Counted from the first letter of the stretch, positions 7,805-16,746 are shown. The stretch is DNA of 64,000 bases from Paracoccus alkanivorans (GCF_003697785.1 NZ_QOKZ01000002.1:1-64000), one strand, 5' to 3'. Numbers and translations are program-made. The notes: a model not told the origin generated them from the sequence alone.

Positions 7805-9355
7805 ATGTTTCGACTGATGTTGACAACCACCCTTGCCATGCTGCCGCTTGCCGCCGGTGCGCAGGAGATCACCGTGGGCGCCGCCAATGTGACCCCCTTT
7901 CTCGATCCGGGCCGCGACCATTCCAATGTCGGCTCGCAGTTCTACTACAACAGCTTCGACACGCTGATAAACCGCGACCATTCCAAGCTGGAATCGAAAT
8001 GGGTTCCCGCACTCGCCACGTCCTGGGAGTTGATCGAACCGACGGTGATGGAACTAACATTGCGCGAAGACGTGATCTTCCATAACGGCGACCCGATGAC
8101 CGCCGATGACGTGGTCTTCTCGCTCAACCGGATGTTCCAAGCCACTTTCCCGCCCTATGTCGTGCGCGCCAAGGATCGTTTGGGCAATTTCACCGAGGCC
8201 GAGAAGGTGGACGATTACACCGTTCGCATCCATGCCGCACGCGAAGAACCGCTATGGGAAACATTGATCTCATTACAACAGATCATGATCATTCCCGAAG
8301 TTTATACCAAGGCTCTGACGGGCGATCCCGAACTGGCCGAGGATGGCGATTACGAGGCCTTTGCACTGGCACCCATGGGCACCGGCCCGTATCGCGTCGC
8401 GGATCTGCAGCCGGGCGAAAAACTTGTCTGGGAACGCTTCAACGGGTTTTGGGGCGAAATAGCTCCTCTAGAGCGGGCCACCGTCGTGCAGATCGCTGAA
8501 ACCGCCAGCCGTGTCACCGCCCTAAAGACCGGCGAGGTCGATATCATCACCAATGTGGCTCCTGACCAGATCTCGCTAATCGAACGCGATCCGAACCTCA
8601 AGACCGAGGGGACGGCCACCGCGCTCTTCCACGTGATGATCATGAACCAGAACCACCCGAAACTGCAGGATCCGCGCATCCGGCAAGCCATGTCGCTGGC
8701 CATCGATCGCGACGCACTGAACGAGGCGCTGTGGCTCGGCAAAGCGGTGGTGCCATCAACCCATACGATGGAAGAGATGGGCGCGCTGCACCAACCGGAA
8801 CTGACCACCTTCGAATATGACCCGGAACGGGCGAAGGCACTTCTCGAGGAAGCGGGCTATGACGGGTTCGAGATCACCTATGATACCGCCGCGACCTATT
8901 ACACCAACGGTCTGCTGGCCGCGCAGGCGATCACGGAGATGTGGAGTGCGGTCGGCATCAACGGTCGGGTGAACGTGCAGGACCAATGGTCCGGCGACGA
9001 CCCCGAAATGATGGCCCGCAACTGGTCCAACCCGATGTATTTCTCCGACCCGTTCGGCTCCTTCGGCGTCATGTGGGCGCCCGAGGGACCGTCTGAAAGC
9101 GAAGGCCGCTTCAACACCGATGCCGAATACGCGGAAAAATGGGAACGTTTCCGCTTCTCTACGGATATCGACGCACGCAAGGCGGCCTATGCTGAGCTGA
9201 TGGAGGAAATGAAGGCGGATCCAGTTGTCCTGCCGCTCTATCGTCCCTTTGAGAGCTGGGCCATGAAACGCTCGGTCAACTGGGCGCCGATGCCCGGCCA
9301 TATCCCCTATGTGCTCGATTTCCGCGCCGGCAGCATCTCGCTGGCTGATAGCTGA
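7805..9355 (+). CDS. ABC transporter substrate-binding protein, family 5
   Basis: A 516-residue periplasmic binding protein with a clear signal peptide (MFRLMLTTTLAMLPLAAGAQ, cleavage near residue 20) and the SBP_bac_5 signature ALATSWELIEPTVMELTLRE and VIFHNGDPMTADDVVFSL. It captures the substrate for the two permeases. The start at 7805 is preferred (GGAG 7793-7796, spacing 8); an ATG at 7763 would place a charged extension before the signal peptide. Family members bind peptides, nickel, opines or phosphorylated compounds; the two phosphohydrolases in this operon favour a phosphoester, which is an inference. Confidence 0.93.
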   Translation: MFRLMLTTTLAMLPLAAGAQEITVGAANVTPFLDPGRDHSNVGSQFYYNSFDTLINRDHSKLESKWVPALATSWELIEPTVMELTLREDVIFHNGDPMTADDVVFSLNRMFQATFPPYVVRAKDRLGNFTEAEKVDDYTVRIHAAREEPLWETLISLQQIMIIPEVYTKALTGDPELAEDGDYEAFALAPMGTGPYRVADLQPGEKLVWERFNGFWGEIAPLERATVVQIAETASRVTALKTGEVDIITNVAPDQISLIERDPNLKTEGTATALFHVMIMNQNHPKLQDPRIRQAMSLAIDRDALNEALWLGKAVVPSTHTMEEMGALHQPELTTFEYDPERAKALLEEAGYDGFEITYDTAATYYTNGLLAAQAITEMWSAVGINGRVNVQDQWSGDDPEMMARNWSNPMYFSDPFGSFGVMWAPEGPSESEGRFNTDAEYAEKWERFRFSTDIDARKAAYAELMEEMKADPVVLPLYRPFESWAMKRSVNWAPMPGHIPYVLDFRAGSISLADS

Positions 9356-9362
9356 ATATTCC

Positions 9363-9384
9363 GGCCGGGCGTTCGCGCCCGGCC
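9363..9384 (+). terminator. Strong hairpin between binding-protein and phosphoesterase genes
   Basis: GGCCGGGCG (9363-9371), a TTCG tetraloop and CGCCCGGCC (9376-9384) form a perfect 9-bp stem. There is no T-run and the operon continues, so it probably protects the 3' end of the abundant binding-protein message or partly attenuates downstream expression. Confidence 0.65.
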
Positions 9385-9414
9385 ACCTCTTTCCTCACTT
9401 CACGGATCGACATC

Positions 9415-10260
9415 ATGACCCGCATTGCCATCATCACCGATATCCATCACGGCGCTCCCTCGCATACCAAGCGTGGCGACACGGCGCTGGACTTGCTGAC
9501 CGCCTTTACAGATTGGGCAAATGCCGAGCGACCCGACCTGGTGCTCGACCTCGGCGATCGTATCTCGGATATAGACAGCCAGACCGACGCGCGGCTTGAA
9601 CGCGAAGTGGCCGAAATTTTTGCGCGGCTCGACATGCCCGTGCATCACATCTGCGGCAACCATGATCGCGATCATCTGAGTGTGGCCGAGAATGAGGAAA
9701 TTCTCGGTGCCAAGCTTGACAATGAGCTTATCGATCTTGGCGAGTGGCAACTTGCGCTCTGGCGGGCGGATGCGCGGATTCACCGCGAACACCCAGGGCC
9801 GGGTTTCTACCTGCCCGAGACCGATCTTTTATGGCTGTCACGCGTCGCGCAGCAGGCGGAAAAGCCGATGCTGGTGGCAAGCCATGTCCCGATGTCGGGC
9901 CACAGCCAGATCGGCAACTACTACTTCCAACGCAATTCCGCGGCCTCGACCTATCCGCAGGCCGACCGCGCACGCGCCGCACTGACCCAGAGCCGCGTGC
10001 CCACGGCCTGCATCGCCGGGCATGTTCACTGGAACACCGTCACCACGGTCGATGGCATCCCGCATATCACCCAACAGAGCCTGACCGAAAGCTTCACCAC
10101 CGGCGGCGAGCCCGCCCGTTCCTGGGGCATGTTGACGCTTTCCGATACCGTTCACTGGCAGGTCATCGGCGACGAACCGTTCGAGGCGCGGCTTACCCCC
10201 TCGACCATGCGCTGGACGCCGCCACTGGCGCCTTTCCTGCAGGAGTTTGCGGCCGAATGA
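9415..10260 (+). CDS. Calcineurin-like metallophosphoesterase
   Basis: This 281-residue protein has the full metallophosphoesterase metal-site set: TDIHHG (D and H), LDLGDRISD, CGNHDRDH, SHVPMSGH and AGHVHW. These ligands hold a two-metal centre that hydrolyses phosphomonoesters or diesters. There is no signal peptide, so it acts in the cytoplasm on imported substrate. It lies inside the ABC operon and its stop overlaps the ATPase gene start (ATGA at 10257-10260). Together with the HAD enzyme it could supply diester then monoester hydrolysis; this division of labour is inferred from context. Confidence 0.88.
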   Translation: MTRIAIITDIHHGAPSHTKRGDTALDLLTAFTDWANAERPDLVLDLGDRISDIDSQTDARLEREVAEIFARLDMPVHHICGNHDRDHLSVAENEEILGAKLDNELIDLGEWQLALWRADARIHREHPGPGFYLPETDLLWLSRVAQQAEKPMLVASHVPMSGHSQIGNYYFQRNSAASTYPQADRARAALTQSRVPTACIAGHVHWNTVTTVDGIPHITQQSLTESFTTGGEPARSWGMLTLSDTVHWQVIGDEPFEARLTPSTMRWTPPLAPFLQEFAAE

Positions 10261-11930
10261 CCCCACTTCTCAGTCCTCCTCTCCTCGCGGTCCGGGACCT
10301 GCATGTCACCTTCGGACAGACCGAGGCAGTTCGCGGCCTGTCGTTCAACCTCCATCATGGTGAGACGCTGGCGCTGGTCGGCGAAAGCGGCTCGGGCAAA
10401 AGCGCGACGGCCCTGTCGATCCTGCGCCTGATCGAACGCGAGGGCGGAAGGATCGCACATGGTTCCATCCAACTGGCTGGCAAGCATCCGAGCGATATCA
10501 CCACACTGCCTGCGGCAGCGCTGCGCGCATTGCGCGGCGATCGCATCGCCATGATTTTTCAGGAGCCGATGACCTCGCTCAACCCGGTGATGACGATCGG
10601 CGCGCAGCTTTGCGAGACTTTGGCCCTGCATCGCAATCTACGCGGCCGCCCCGCGCGCGAAGCAGCCCGTGCTGCCTTGGAGCGGGTAAAGATACCTGAG
10701 CCCGATCGGCTCGACCAATATCCGCACGAATTGTCAGGCGGGTTGCGGCAGCGGGTGATGATTGCCATGGCATTGATTTGCGAGCCCGAGATCCTGATTG
10801 CTGACGAACCGACCACCGCGCTGGACGTCACAACTCAGACAGAGATCCTGCTTCTGATCGCGGGTCTGCAGGAGGAAACGGGCATGGCGGTGTTGTTCAT
10901 CACCCATGATCTCGGGGTCGTGTCGGAAATCGCCGATCGCGTCGTGGTGATGAAAGACGGTACCAAGGTAGAGGAAGGTCGGACCGCCGAGATTTTTTCC
11001 ACCCCGATGGCCGCCTATACACAAGAGCTGGTGGCGGCAACGCCACGGCTCGGAGAGGGTGCGCCGCCGCCGCGAACCGAAGTAGAGCCCGTGTTGCGGG
11101 TGGAGGGCTTGACCACGGTCTTCGGCGGTGCAGGGCTCTTCTCGAAGGGGAAAACGACGGCCGCGGTTCGGAATGTTTCATTGACCCTCGGGCGTGGCGA
11201 GACCTTGGGCCTCGTAGGCGAGTCGGGCTGCGGGAAATCCACCCTTGCCCGCTCGATCATGCGCCTTGTCGAGCCCATCGCCGGACAGGTGGAGCTGTTG
11301 GGCTGCCGGATCGACGGGTTGTCGCCAAACGCGCTCAAACCGCATCGCGCGAAGATGCAGATGGTGTTCCAGGACCCTTACGCATCGCTCAATCCAATGA
11401 TGGCGATCCGTAACCTTGTGACGGAGCCGGCTTTCCTGCACGGAATGGTTTCGCGCCGCCATCGCCGTGTCATGGCCGCGTCCCTACTCGAAAAGGTCGG
11501 GCTGCCGGCAGAGGCCGTGGACCGCTTTCCTCATCAGTTTTCCGGCGGGCAACGACAACGGATTTGCATCGCCCGCGCCCTGTCGGTGAGCCCGCAGATC
11601 ATCGTCGCGGATGAGGCCGTATCGGCGCTCGACGTGTCGAATGCACGGCGCGTGACCGATCTCATGGCCCGCCTTCAGCAGCAGGAGGGGGTAGCTTTCC
11701 TCTTCATCAGCCATGACATCGCCGTGGTGGAGCGAGTGAGTCACAGGATCGCCGTAATGTATCAAGGGGAAATCGTCGAGACGGGACCAACCGCGGAGGT
11801 CCTGCGCAACCCTCAGCACGCCTACACGAAGCGCCTCCTGAGTGCAGTGCCCCGATTTGACCGGTTATCCCTGTCTGCGCAGCAAACAGACCACAGTGAG
11901 CTTCGTACAGTGGACAGCATGCCTGCCTGA
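10257..11930 (+). CDS. Fused two-domain ABC transporter ATPase (DppD-DppF type)
   Basis: 557 residues hold two complete nucleotide-binding domains in one chain. Domain 1 (about 10-255) has Walker A GESGSGKS, signature LSGGLRQR and Walker B ILIADEPTTALD. Domain 2 (about 280-540) has Walker A GESGCGKS, signature FSGGQRQR and Walker B IIVADEAVSALD. Peptide-type importers usually use two separate ATPases; fusions like this occur in GsiA-type systems. It powers the permease pair encoded upstream. The long frame extending back to 9744 is a shadow of the phosphoesterase gene. Confidence 0.94.
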   Translation: MTPLLSPPLLAVRDLHVTFGQTEAVRGLSFNLHHGETLALVGESGSGKSATALSILRLIEREGGRIAHGSIQLAGKHPSDITTLPAAALRALRGDRIAMIFQEPMTSLNPVMTIGAQLCETLALHRNLRGRPAREAARAALERVKIPEPDRLDQYPHELSGGLRQRVMIAMALICEPEILIADEPTTALDVTTQTEILLLIAGLQEETGMAVLFITHDLGVVSEIADRVVVMKDGTKVEEGRTAEIFSTPMAAYTQELVAATPRLGEGAPPPRTEVEPVLRVEGLTTVFGGAGLFSKGKTTAAVRNVSLTLGRGETLGLVGESGCGKSTLARSIMRLVEPIAGQVELLGCRIDGLSPNALKPHRAKMQMVFQDPYASLNPMMAIRNLVTEPAFLHGMVSRRHRRVMAASLLEKVGLPAEAVDRFPHQFSGGQRQRICIARALSVSPQIIVADEAVSALDVSNARRVTDLMARLQQQEGVAFLFISHDIAVVERVSHRIAVMYQGEIVETGPTAEVLRNPQHAYTKRLLSAVPRFDRLSLSAQQTDHSELRTVDSMPA

Positions 11931-12139
11931 CCTGCGAAAAGATCGGATGGGTATAGCCAACTTTTTAAAGACCGGTCTCCACGCTGCATAGCAGCACAAA
12001 TTTGTACCGCGGTGTGTTTCAACGAGTTTGCTGCGTGCGCTTTCAGCAGCAATTCATCACTTCCGGCAAGGGCCCGGAGCAGACTTACGGCAGCGCAACA
12101 TGCTGTCCACGTTCCCTGACGCCTATCGAGCCACCTTTC

Positions 12140-12256
12140 CGGCCCATTCTTGCCGTTCAGCGTCCTGTGCGATGCCGCGCCGCGGCTTCACTGAACCGGT
12201 CATTCATGCTGGTCGCAGCGAAACCGATCTATCAAACTGGTAAAAAGCGGGACAAA
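12140..12256 (+). repeat. Mosaic intergenic repeat, module B copy 1
   Basis: About 117 bp from ggcccattcttgccgttcag to aaaaagcgggacaaa, nearly identical to copies at 13741 and 26780 (inverted). The whole 11931-12334 gap between the ABC operon and the ArsR gene contains only this module and degenerate flanking text; no gene or terminator was recognised. Confidence 0.88.
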
Positions 12257-12334
12257 GGGTGCATTCGCTGCGGATGCGCAGATGGCTGCTTCAGGTTTGG
12301 CGCACCGATAGGACATTGCAGCAGGTCGCGCCGG

Positions 12335-12685
12335 TTAGTCCGTATAGCTTTGGCAGGCATCAACTCCGTTGGCTGTCGAGGCAAGTAGCTGATCTGCATC
12401 ACGGATGAGATCGGCGACCCGCCTGTCCGCCAGACGATACCGAACGAAGCGGCCTTTGCTGCGGCGACTGACCAGCCCGCATTCCAGCAGACAGCGCAGA
12501 TGGTTCGAGACGTTGGGCTGACCCAAACCCGTATGCCCGACGATTTCCTGCACGTTGCGTTCGTCCGACACCAGCGCATCGAGGATCGTCAGACGGCTGG
12601 GATCGCTTAGGCCCCGGAAGAGCTTTGCCCGCAGTTCCAGTGTATCGGGTGCCGAAAGATCGTCTTGAATGTTTTGCGCTGTCAT
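12335..12685 (-). CDS. ArsR/SmtB-family metal-responsive repressor
   Basis: This 116-residue winged-helix protein carries the ArsR signature: LFRGLSDPSRLTILDALV, then NVQEIVGHTGLGQPNVSNHL as recognition helix, and an RRSKGRFVRYRLADRRVADL wing. A cysteine in LRCLLECGL and one near the C-terminus may bind metal. The start at 12685 is used; the longer frame to 13234 overlaps the divergent transporter and is a shadow. It is divergent from the cation transporter gene, which it very likely represses. Confidence 0.92.
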   Translation of the reverse strand: MTAQNIQDDLSAPDTLELRAKLFRGLSDPSRLTILDALVSDERNVQEIVGHTGLGQPNVSNHLRCLLECGLVSRRSKGRFVRYRLADRRVADLIRDADQLLASTANGVDACQSYTD

Positions 12686-12702
12686 ATCATTATCCACTGA
12701 TA
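12685..12702. promoter_or_regulatory. Probable ArsR operator
   Basis: TATCA (12685-12689) and TGATA (12698-12702) form an inverted repeat with an 8-bp spacer at the start of the ArsR gene, in the 63-bp gap before the transporter. The layout fits ArsR/SmtB operators, which are imperfect 12-2-12 or shorter palindromes. Confidence 0.5.
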
Positions 12703-12748
12703 CGTTAGCAGCGTACCTTTTCGCCCGCCACCACAAAAAGGATCGCAC

Positions 12749-13600
12749 ATGAGCCAGCCCGATAACAGCAAGTTGGCGACAGCCTCCTCCCCGATCCGAA
12801 TGCGGGTGCAAGGCATGGACTGCGCGAAAGATGCCGCCGAGATCGAGCGCGCGGCCCGGTCTGCGGGCGTGGCCGAAGGCGACGTGAAAGTGTCCGCCGC
12901 CACCCACATCATGACATTGCGGATCGCGGACGGCGATCTGCCGAAAGTGCGGCCCGCGCTCGACGCGACCGGCTACGGTTTCGAGAAGATCGAGGACGGC
13001 GATACATCGTCCGATCCGGCCTACAAGGACCCGAGCTGTCGCCGCGCGCTCTGGATCGTGGTCGCGCTCAATCTCGGATACGGCGTGGTCGAAATGTTCG
13101 GCGGGTTCCTGTCCGGTTCGCAGGCGCTGAAGGCAGACGCGCTCGATTTTCTGGGCGATGGTGCGATCACGTTTCTGGGCCTGCTCGCCATCGGCTGGAG
13201 CCTGACATGGCGGGCGCGGTCGGCGCTGATCCAAGGCGTGTTTCTGGGCCTTCTGGGCCTTGGCGTTGTCGGCAGCACGCTCTGGCGTGTCCTCAACCAG
13301 ACCACGCCAGAAGCCGGGTTGATGGGAGCCTTCGCGGTAGGTGCGCTGATCGTAAACATCCTCGCGGTGCTGCCGCTGCTAAAGCACCGCAAGGGTGATG
13401 CCAATATGCGAGCCGTCTGGCTGTTCTCTCGCAACGACGCCATCGGCAACCTCGCCGTGGTCATCGCCGCCGGGCTGGTCGCGTGGCTTGGCAGTGCATG
13501 GCCCGACCTGATCGTCGCGTTCGCGATCGCGGGGCTTTTCCTGCATTCGTCGTGGATGATCATCCGCGATGCCCGGAGTGACTTGGTGGAAGCTGACTAA
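12749..13600 (+). CDS. HMA-fused cation transporter (CDF-like)
   Basis: 283 residues combine an N-terminal heavy-metal-associated-like domain (about 17-80) with a six-helix cation-diffusion-facilitator-like domain (about 95-283). The HMA motif reads GMDCAKDAAEIE, so the second metal-binding cysteine of GMxCxxC is an aspartate. The transporter part has ADALDFLGD in helix 2 and SRNDAIGN in helix 5, where classical CDF proteins have HxxxD sites. The divergent ArsR gene suggests metal induction; the metal cannot be told from sequence. A paralogue without the HMA domain lies at 26100. Confidence 0.87.
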   Translation: MSQPDNSKLATASSPIRMRVQGMDCAKDAAEIERAARSAGVAEGDVKVSAATHIMTLRIADGDLPKVRPALDATGYGFEKIEDGDTSSDPAYKDPSCRRALWIVVALNLGYGVVEMFGGFLSGSQALKADALDFLGDGAITFLGLLAIGWSLTWRARSALIQGVFLGLLGLGVVGSTLWRVLNQTTPEAGLMGAFAVGALIVNILAVLPLLKHRKGDANMRAVWLFSRNDAIGNLAVVIAAGLVAWLGSAWPDLIVAFAIAGLFLHSSWMIIRDARSDLVEAD

Positions 13601-13666
13601 CTCCATCATGGTGCGACGCGCCGGACGAAAGCCGACATTCGCGCGCCCCGCAGCATCGGTGAGTCT

Positions 13667-13740
13667 GGGCTCAGAGCCGCCTTGCGGCGCTGCAAAGAGT
13701 CCGGCCCCTGGCCCGAACTGCCATCAGGCGCACCCGGCCC
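13667..13740 (+). repeat. Mosaic intergenic repeat, module A copy 2
   Basis: Module A from gggctcagagccgcc to the final cacccggccc. It is joined head-to-tail to module B (13741), giving the most complete composite copy in the window (13620-13850, starting with gaaagccgacattcgcgc). The 13601-13903 gap holds nothing else. Confidence 0.9.
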
Positions 13741-13850
13741 ATTCTTGCCGTTCAGCGTCCTGTGCGATGCCGCGGCGCGGCTTCACTGAACCGGTCATTC
13801 ATGCTGGTCTCAGCGAAACCTATCTATCAAACTGGTAAAAAGCGGACAAA
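13741..13850 (+). repeat. Mosaic intergenic repeat, module B copy 2
   Basis: Module B directly following module A, ending gtaaaaagcggacaaa. It differs from copy 1 (12140) at only a few positions. Confidence 0.9.
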
Positions 13851-13903
13851 CCTGCATTGTCTCTGTTGCTTTTAGGCATTGATGCGATGAAGAGGACACT
13901 ACG

Positions 13904-14602
13904 ATGCGAAATACCTTTTTCTCTCTGTTGGCTGCCACGGTTTCATTTTGGTCGTGGTCCGCCAGTGCAGAAGGAGAAACAGAACGCTTCAAAGAAGCCG
14001 AATGGGATTGGCATCCAGGCGATCTGATTTTCAGGAACGACATTAACGAATTTGATGAATTGGTCAGGCGGGCTGACGGCGCTAAATGGGCCTCTGTTGG
14101 CATTCTCCGCTCTTCGAGCGGCGGGCCTCGTGTCCTCTATGTCGATGAGAAGGCGGGCGTTACCGAAGCCATGCTTTATGAATTTGTTGATGGTCTCAAA
14201 AGCGATGATTACGCGGTGTATCGCATTGAAGATGTTGATCCGAATGAACCGGATAAGCTAATGGTGCAAGGGCCACTGGCAAGCTATGCTGTTCTCTCAG
14301 CCTACGGCGCACCAGTTGATAACCATTTATTGTTTGGGAATGGTAGCTACTACAACGCCGAGCTTCCATTTGAAGCGGCATTAAGCGCGGGGATCTCCCT
14401 TGGCAGTCCCCGGCCTATCGAAGAACTGGCATCTGTGGATGAAGACCTGCGAACAGCGCTTTTGACAAGACTGCAAGATCACCCATACTGTGTTGTCGCG
14501 CTCGCGCCTGATAACTGCTGGGATGTACTCAAGAGCATATCGATCGCGACGCCAAGCGTTCTCATGGCGTCTGATCACGTGAGGCAGGTTTTCCCGATTT
14601 AG
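13904..14602 (+). CDS. Secreted YiiX-like papain-fold protein lacking catalytic residues
   Basis: 232 residues with a signal peptide (about 1-22, ending SASA). The body follows the permuted NlpC/P60 (YiiX/YebB) layout: WHPGDLIFRN at 36-45, a WASVGIL box at 62-68, and YYNAELPFEAALSAGISLG at 149-167. In active relatives these boxes read HVGI and YCSEL. Here the His position is Ser64 and the nucleophile Cys position is Asn151. The protein is probably a non-catalytic binding or regulatory member. The family assignment is by motif order only. Nothing nearby reveals its partner. Confidence 0.6.
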   Translation: MRNTFFSLLAATVSFWSWSASAEGETERFKEAEWDWHPGDLIFRNDINEFDELVRRADGAKWASVGILRSSSGGPRVLYVDEKAGVTEAMLYEFVDGLKSDDYAVYRIEDVDPNEPDKLMVQGPLASYAVLSAYGAPVDNHLLFGNGSYYNAELPFEAALSAGISLGSPRPIEELASVDEDLRTALLTRLQDHPYCVVALAPDNCWDVLKSISIATPSVLMASDHVRQVFPI

Positions 14603-14734
14603 CCGTAATTAAGTTTGCTACCGTCCACACAGGAGCCCTTCGCTGCGGTATGAAAGTCTGGGAAGCGGGACGAAGCAGCCGTTTATCCTAGTCAAATACG
14701 CTGTTAGTCATTCACCATCACTCTCAGGGAAACG

Positions 14735-15133
14735 ATGATGACGACAACAATAAGCAGAACGCTTGCGATTGCCATAGGCGGGTTCGTTATCGCCGGATTC
14801 AACTCTGCTGATGCATCAGGCTATCAATGCGATTTTTCGACAATATGCTATGAGGACACAGGATGTGAGCCCAAAGCACTAATAATCGAAATTCTCGATT
14901 TAGAGGAGGGAAAGGCACAACTAGTAACGCCTGGTAATACATTCCGGATGACCAGACAGTTGGATGGCAGTGAAGGAATTGTTTCAGGGACTGTTGCTTA
15001 CTCGTCTGAGTTGACCAGAGGTACGATGTATCTTTTGACTGTGTATCCCAATCAGTCCTCTCGGCTTAGCATTCATGCATATTTGCATGATGCCTATGCG
15101 ATTGAAGCTCGTGGTGTCTGCACGATTAATTAG
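14735..15133 (+). CDS. Small secreted protein of unknown function
   Basis: 132 residues with an N-terminal signal peptide (about 1-28, ending NSADAS) and a short beta-rich mature part. Five cysteines are present (QCDFSTICYEDTGCEPK, and one in GVCTIN near the C-terminus), so disulfides in the periplasm are likely. The ATGATG at 14735/14738 follows GGGAAA. No family was recognised. It is separated from the YiiX-like gene by 132 bp in the same direction and may be co-expressed. Confidence 0.65.
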   Translation: MMTTTISRTLAIAIGGFVIAGFNSADASGYQCDFSTICYEDTGCEPKALIIEILDLEEGKAQLVTPGNTFRMTRQLDGSEGIVSGTVAYSSELTRGTMYLLTVYPNQSSRLSIHAYLHDAYAIEARGVCTIN

Positions 15134-15208
15134 GGCTCCCAGCGGGAATTGCACAGGCCGTGTGATCGGCACGCGATCTAGATGGCATTGAGCGGGACAA
15201 AACGGACG

Positions 15209-15640
15209 TCAGATGATACCGTGTTGCTTCAGCAGTGCCTGCTCATCCCCGGATACCCAACCAAAAACTTTCGCGGAGCCATTCAAAATCTGGACAAGAT
15301 AGTGGACATCGAAGTCTATTGCTGTCTCGGGCAAATCGCCCCGGACATAGGTTGCGGTCCAAGAAACGTGAGCCACGCAATGAAGGTCGTCAATTGGAGA
15401 AAGGCGAAGGCCGCGTATCCGCATTTCCTGAGTGCCAATTTCCCTATAATGTTCATAGCCTTGAGCCATTGCTTGAACGAGTGTCTCATCATTCTTCCCG
15501 GCCATGACACCGGCCGGGGAAGCCGCGATAAATTCAGAAGCATATAGTTTCGCGACCTCTTCCTTGTCGAAGTCGGCAGCGAGAGAACGCTTGAAGAAGT
15601 TTTGGTATCGCTCGAACAGTTCTCGAACTGCTTCATCCAT
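15209..15640 (-). CDS. SnoaL/NTF2-like protein
   Basis: 143 residues with the NTF2-like pattern: helix MDEAVRELFERYQNFFKRS, a DKEEVAKLYASEFIAASPAG segment, and paired strands such as AHVSWTATYVRG and DFDVHYLVQILNG ending near GWVSGDEQ. Such cone-shaped domains act as small-molecule enzymes or adaptors; the substrate is unknown. The start at 15640 is chosen because the longer frame to 15970 runs into intergenic repeat sequence and has no protein-like continuity. Function beyond the fold is not assigned. Confidence 0.65.
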   Translation of the reverse strand: MDEAVRELFERYQNFFKRSLAADFDKEEVAKLYASEFIAASPAGVMAGKNDETLVQAMAQGYEHYREIGTQEMRIRGLRLSPIDDLHCVAHVSWTATYVRGDLPETAIDFDVHYLVQILNGSAKVFGWVSGDEQALLKQHGII

Positions 15641-16044
15641 TGGCTCGCTCCATAACGGCAAGTATTCCCACAGCATGGCACCTATCGCACCATGAAACAA
15701 TGACCGCAAAGGGCTCTTCGCGTCGCTCTCCGCAAGATCGTTGATCGGCAGCTTCAGGTTGGGCACCAGCGACCGGGACAAGAGGACCATGTCTATCAAA
15801 GGAATCGTTCGCCGCGCGCGGCCGGAAGGTCTAGGAAGCGGGACTTTCCGGTCATTCGCTGCGAGTGCTCGATCTCCGCTCCGGCTGATAAGGTCCCCGT
15901 GCCGAAGGGCGGAAAGTGTGAATTCGCTGCGGGTGCGACCCGGTGAGCGGATTCTCAGGAAAGCTGACATTCAACGCCCGTCACAGCTCAGGCTGGGGCC
16001 ACTTCTGCGCTGCCGCCTGCATCAACGGCGGCAACGCGCAGCAA

Positions 16045-16163
16045 CCGGCCATTAACCCTGCTGTGCGACGCTGCGACGCGGCTTCACTGAACCGGCTGTT
16101 CATGCTGGGCGCAGCGAATCTGACTGATCAAATCGACACAACGCGGGACACAGTGTGCATTCG
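16045..16163 (+). repeat. Mosaic intergenic repeat, module B copy 5 (diverged)
   Basis: A diverged module B (gcggcttcactgaaccggct, then atgctgggcgcagcgaatc, ending gcgggacacagtgtgcattc). The preceding 15641-16044 stretch is degenerate repeat text, including two gnattcgctgcg boxes near 15855 and 15922; no gene is seen there. Confidence 0.75.
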
Positions 16164-16746
16164 AAGGACGATCGTGTCAGGCCGGCATCACGGGCAAGCT
16201 CCGCAATTGGACAGCGCCCCGGCCATGTCGGCGTGCTGCGATGCAGCGCGATTGCCAGATGTGGGTCCGACAGCCCGCGCAATAGCTCGGGTGGCAGGTA
16301 GGGGCCGGGGCTCGACCGCAGGGCCTCGGTCATTAGCACTTCGAGGAGACGTTCCAGGATCATTTCACGCTAGCGCCGATCCGATCGAGTTTCCTCGTGG
16401 ATGACGGGTGCCAGTGACATGAGCCGGTCATGCGCCGAGAGGTGAATCATGTCGGGCAGCAGGGTGAGCAGAAGCTGCCGTGCCGGCGTGGCGAAGCGAC
16501 AGTGACCGATTAAGGCGCTCCAGCGGGGCACGTGCTGCGCCCGGTGTTGGTCAGGCGGAAACAACCTTCGAGGATCGCGGCGTAGAAGGGACCGCATCTA
16601 TGCCCGTGCGTCAGTCTGCCGAGGCGAGGTTGCGTATTCTGCGTGGTAAACAATCGGCCTCGCTCGCGAACCCACCATCCGGCAAACTGCGCGCCCTTGA
16701 ACGAGATCATCGCCTGTCCTCCCCGAATAACTGATGTGTCAGACAA
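16100..16746 (-). pseudogene. AraC-family regulator (cupin-type), frameshifted and truncated
   Basis: Three consecutive minus-strand frames together spell a cupin-type AraC protein. The first (16746-16510) gives FKGAQFAGWWVRERGRLF and HRCGPFYAAILEGCFRL. The second (16597-16370) gives ARQLLLTLLPDMIHLSAHDR. The third (16363-16100) gives RLLEVLMTEALR, LLRGLSDPHLAIALHR and CPIAELARDAGLTRSSF, the start of the first HTH. The rest of the DNA-binding domain is missing because the frame runs into module B copy 5. At least two frameshifts plus a 3' truncation make it non-functional. Confidence 0.72.

Noticed and set aside
12002..12388. 128-codon plus-strand frame
   Set aside because: It is translated from repeat module B and its flanks; similar pseudo-proteins arise at every copy of the module.
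15641..15970. 110-codon N-terminal extension of the SnoaL-like gene
   Set aside because: The extension reads through intergenic repeat text and has no protein-like pattern, whereas the NTF2-like domain starts at 15640.
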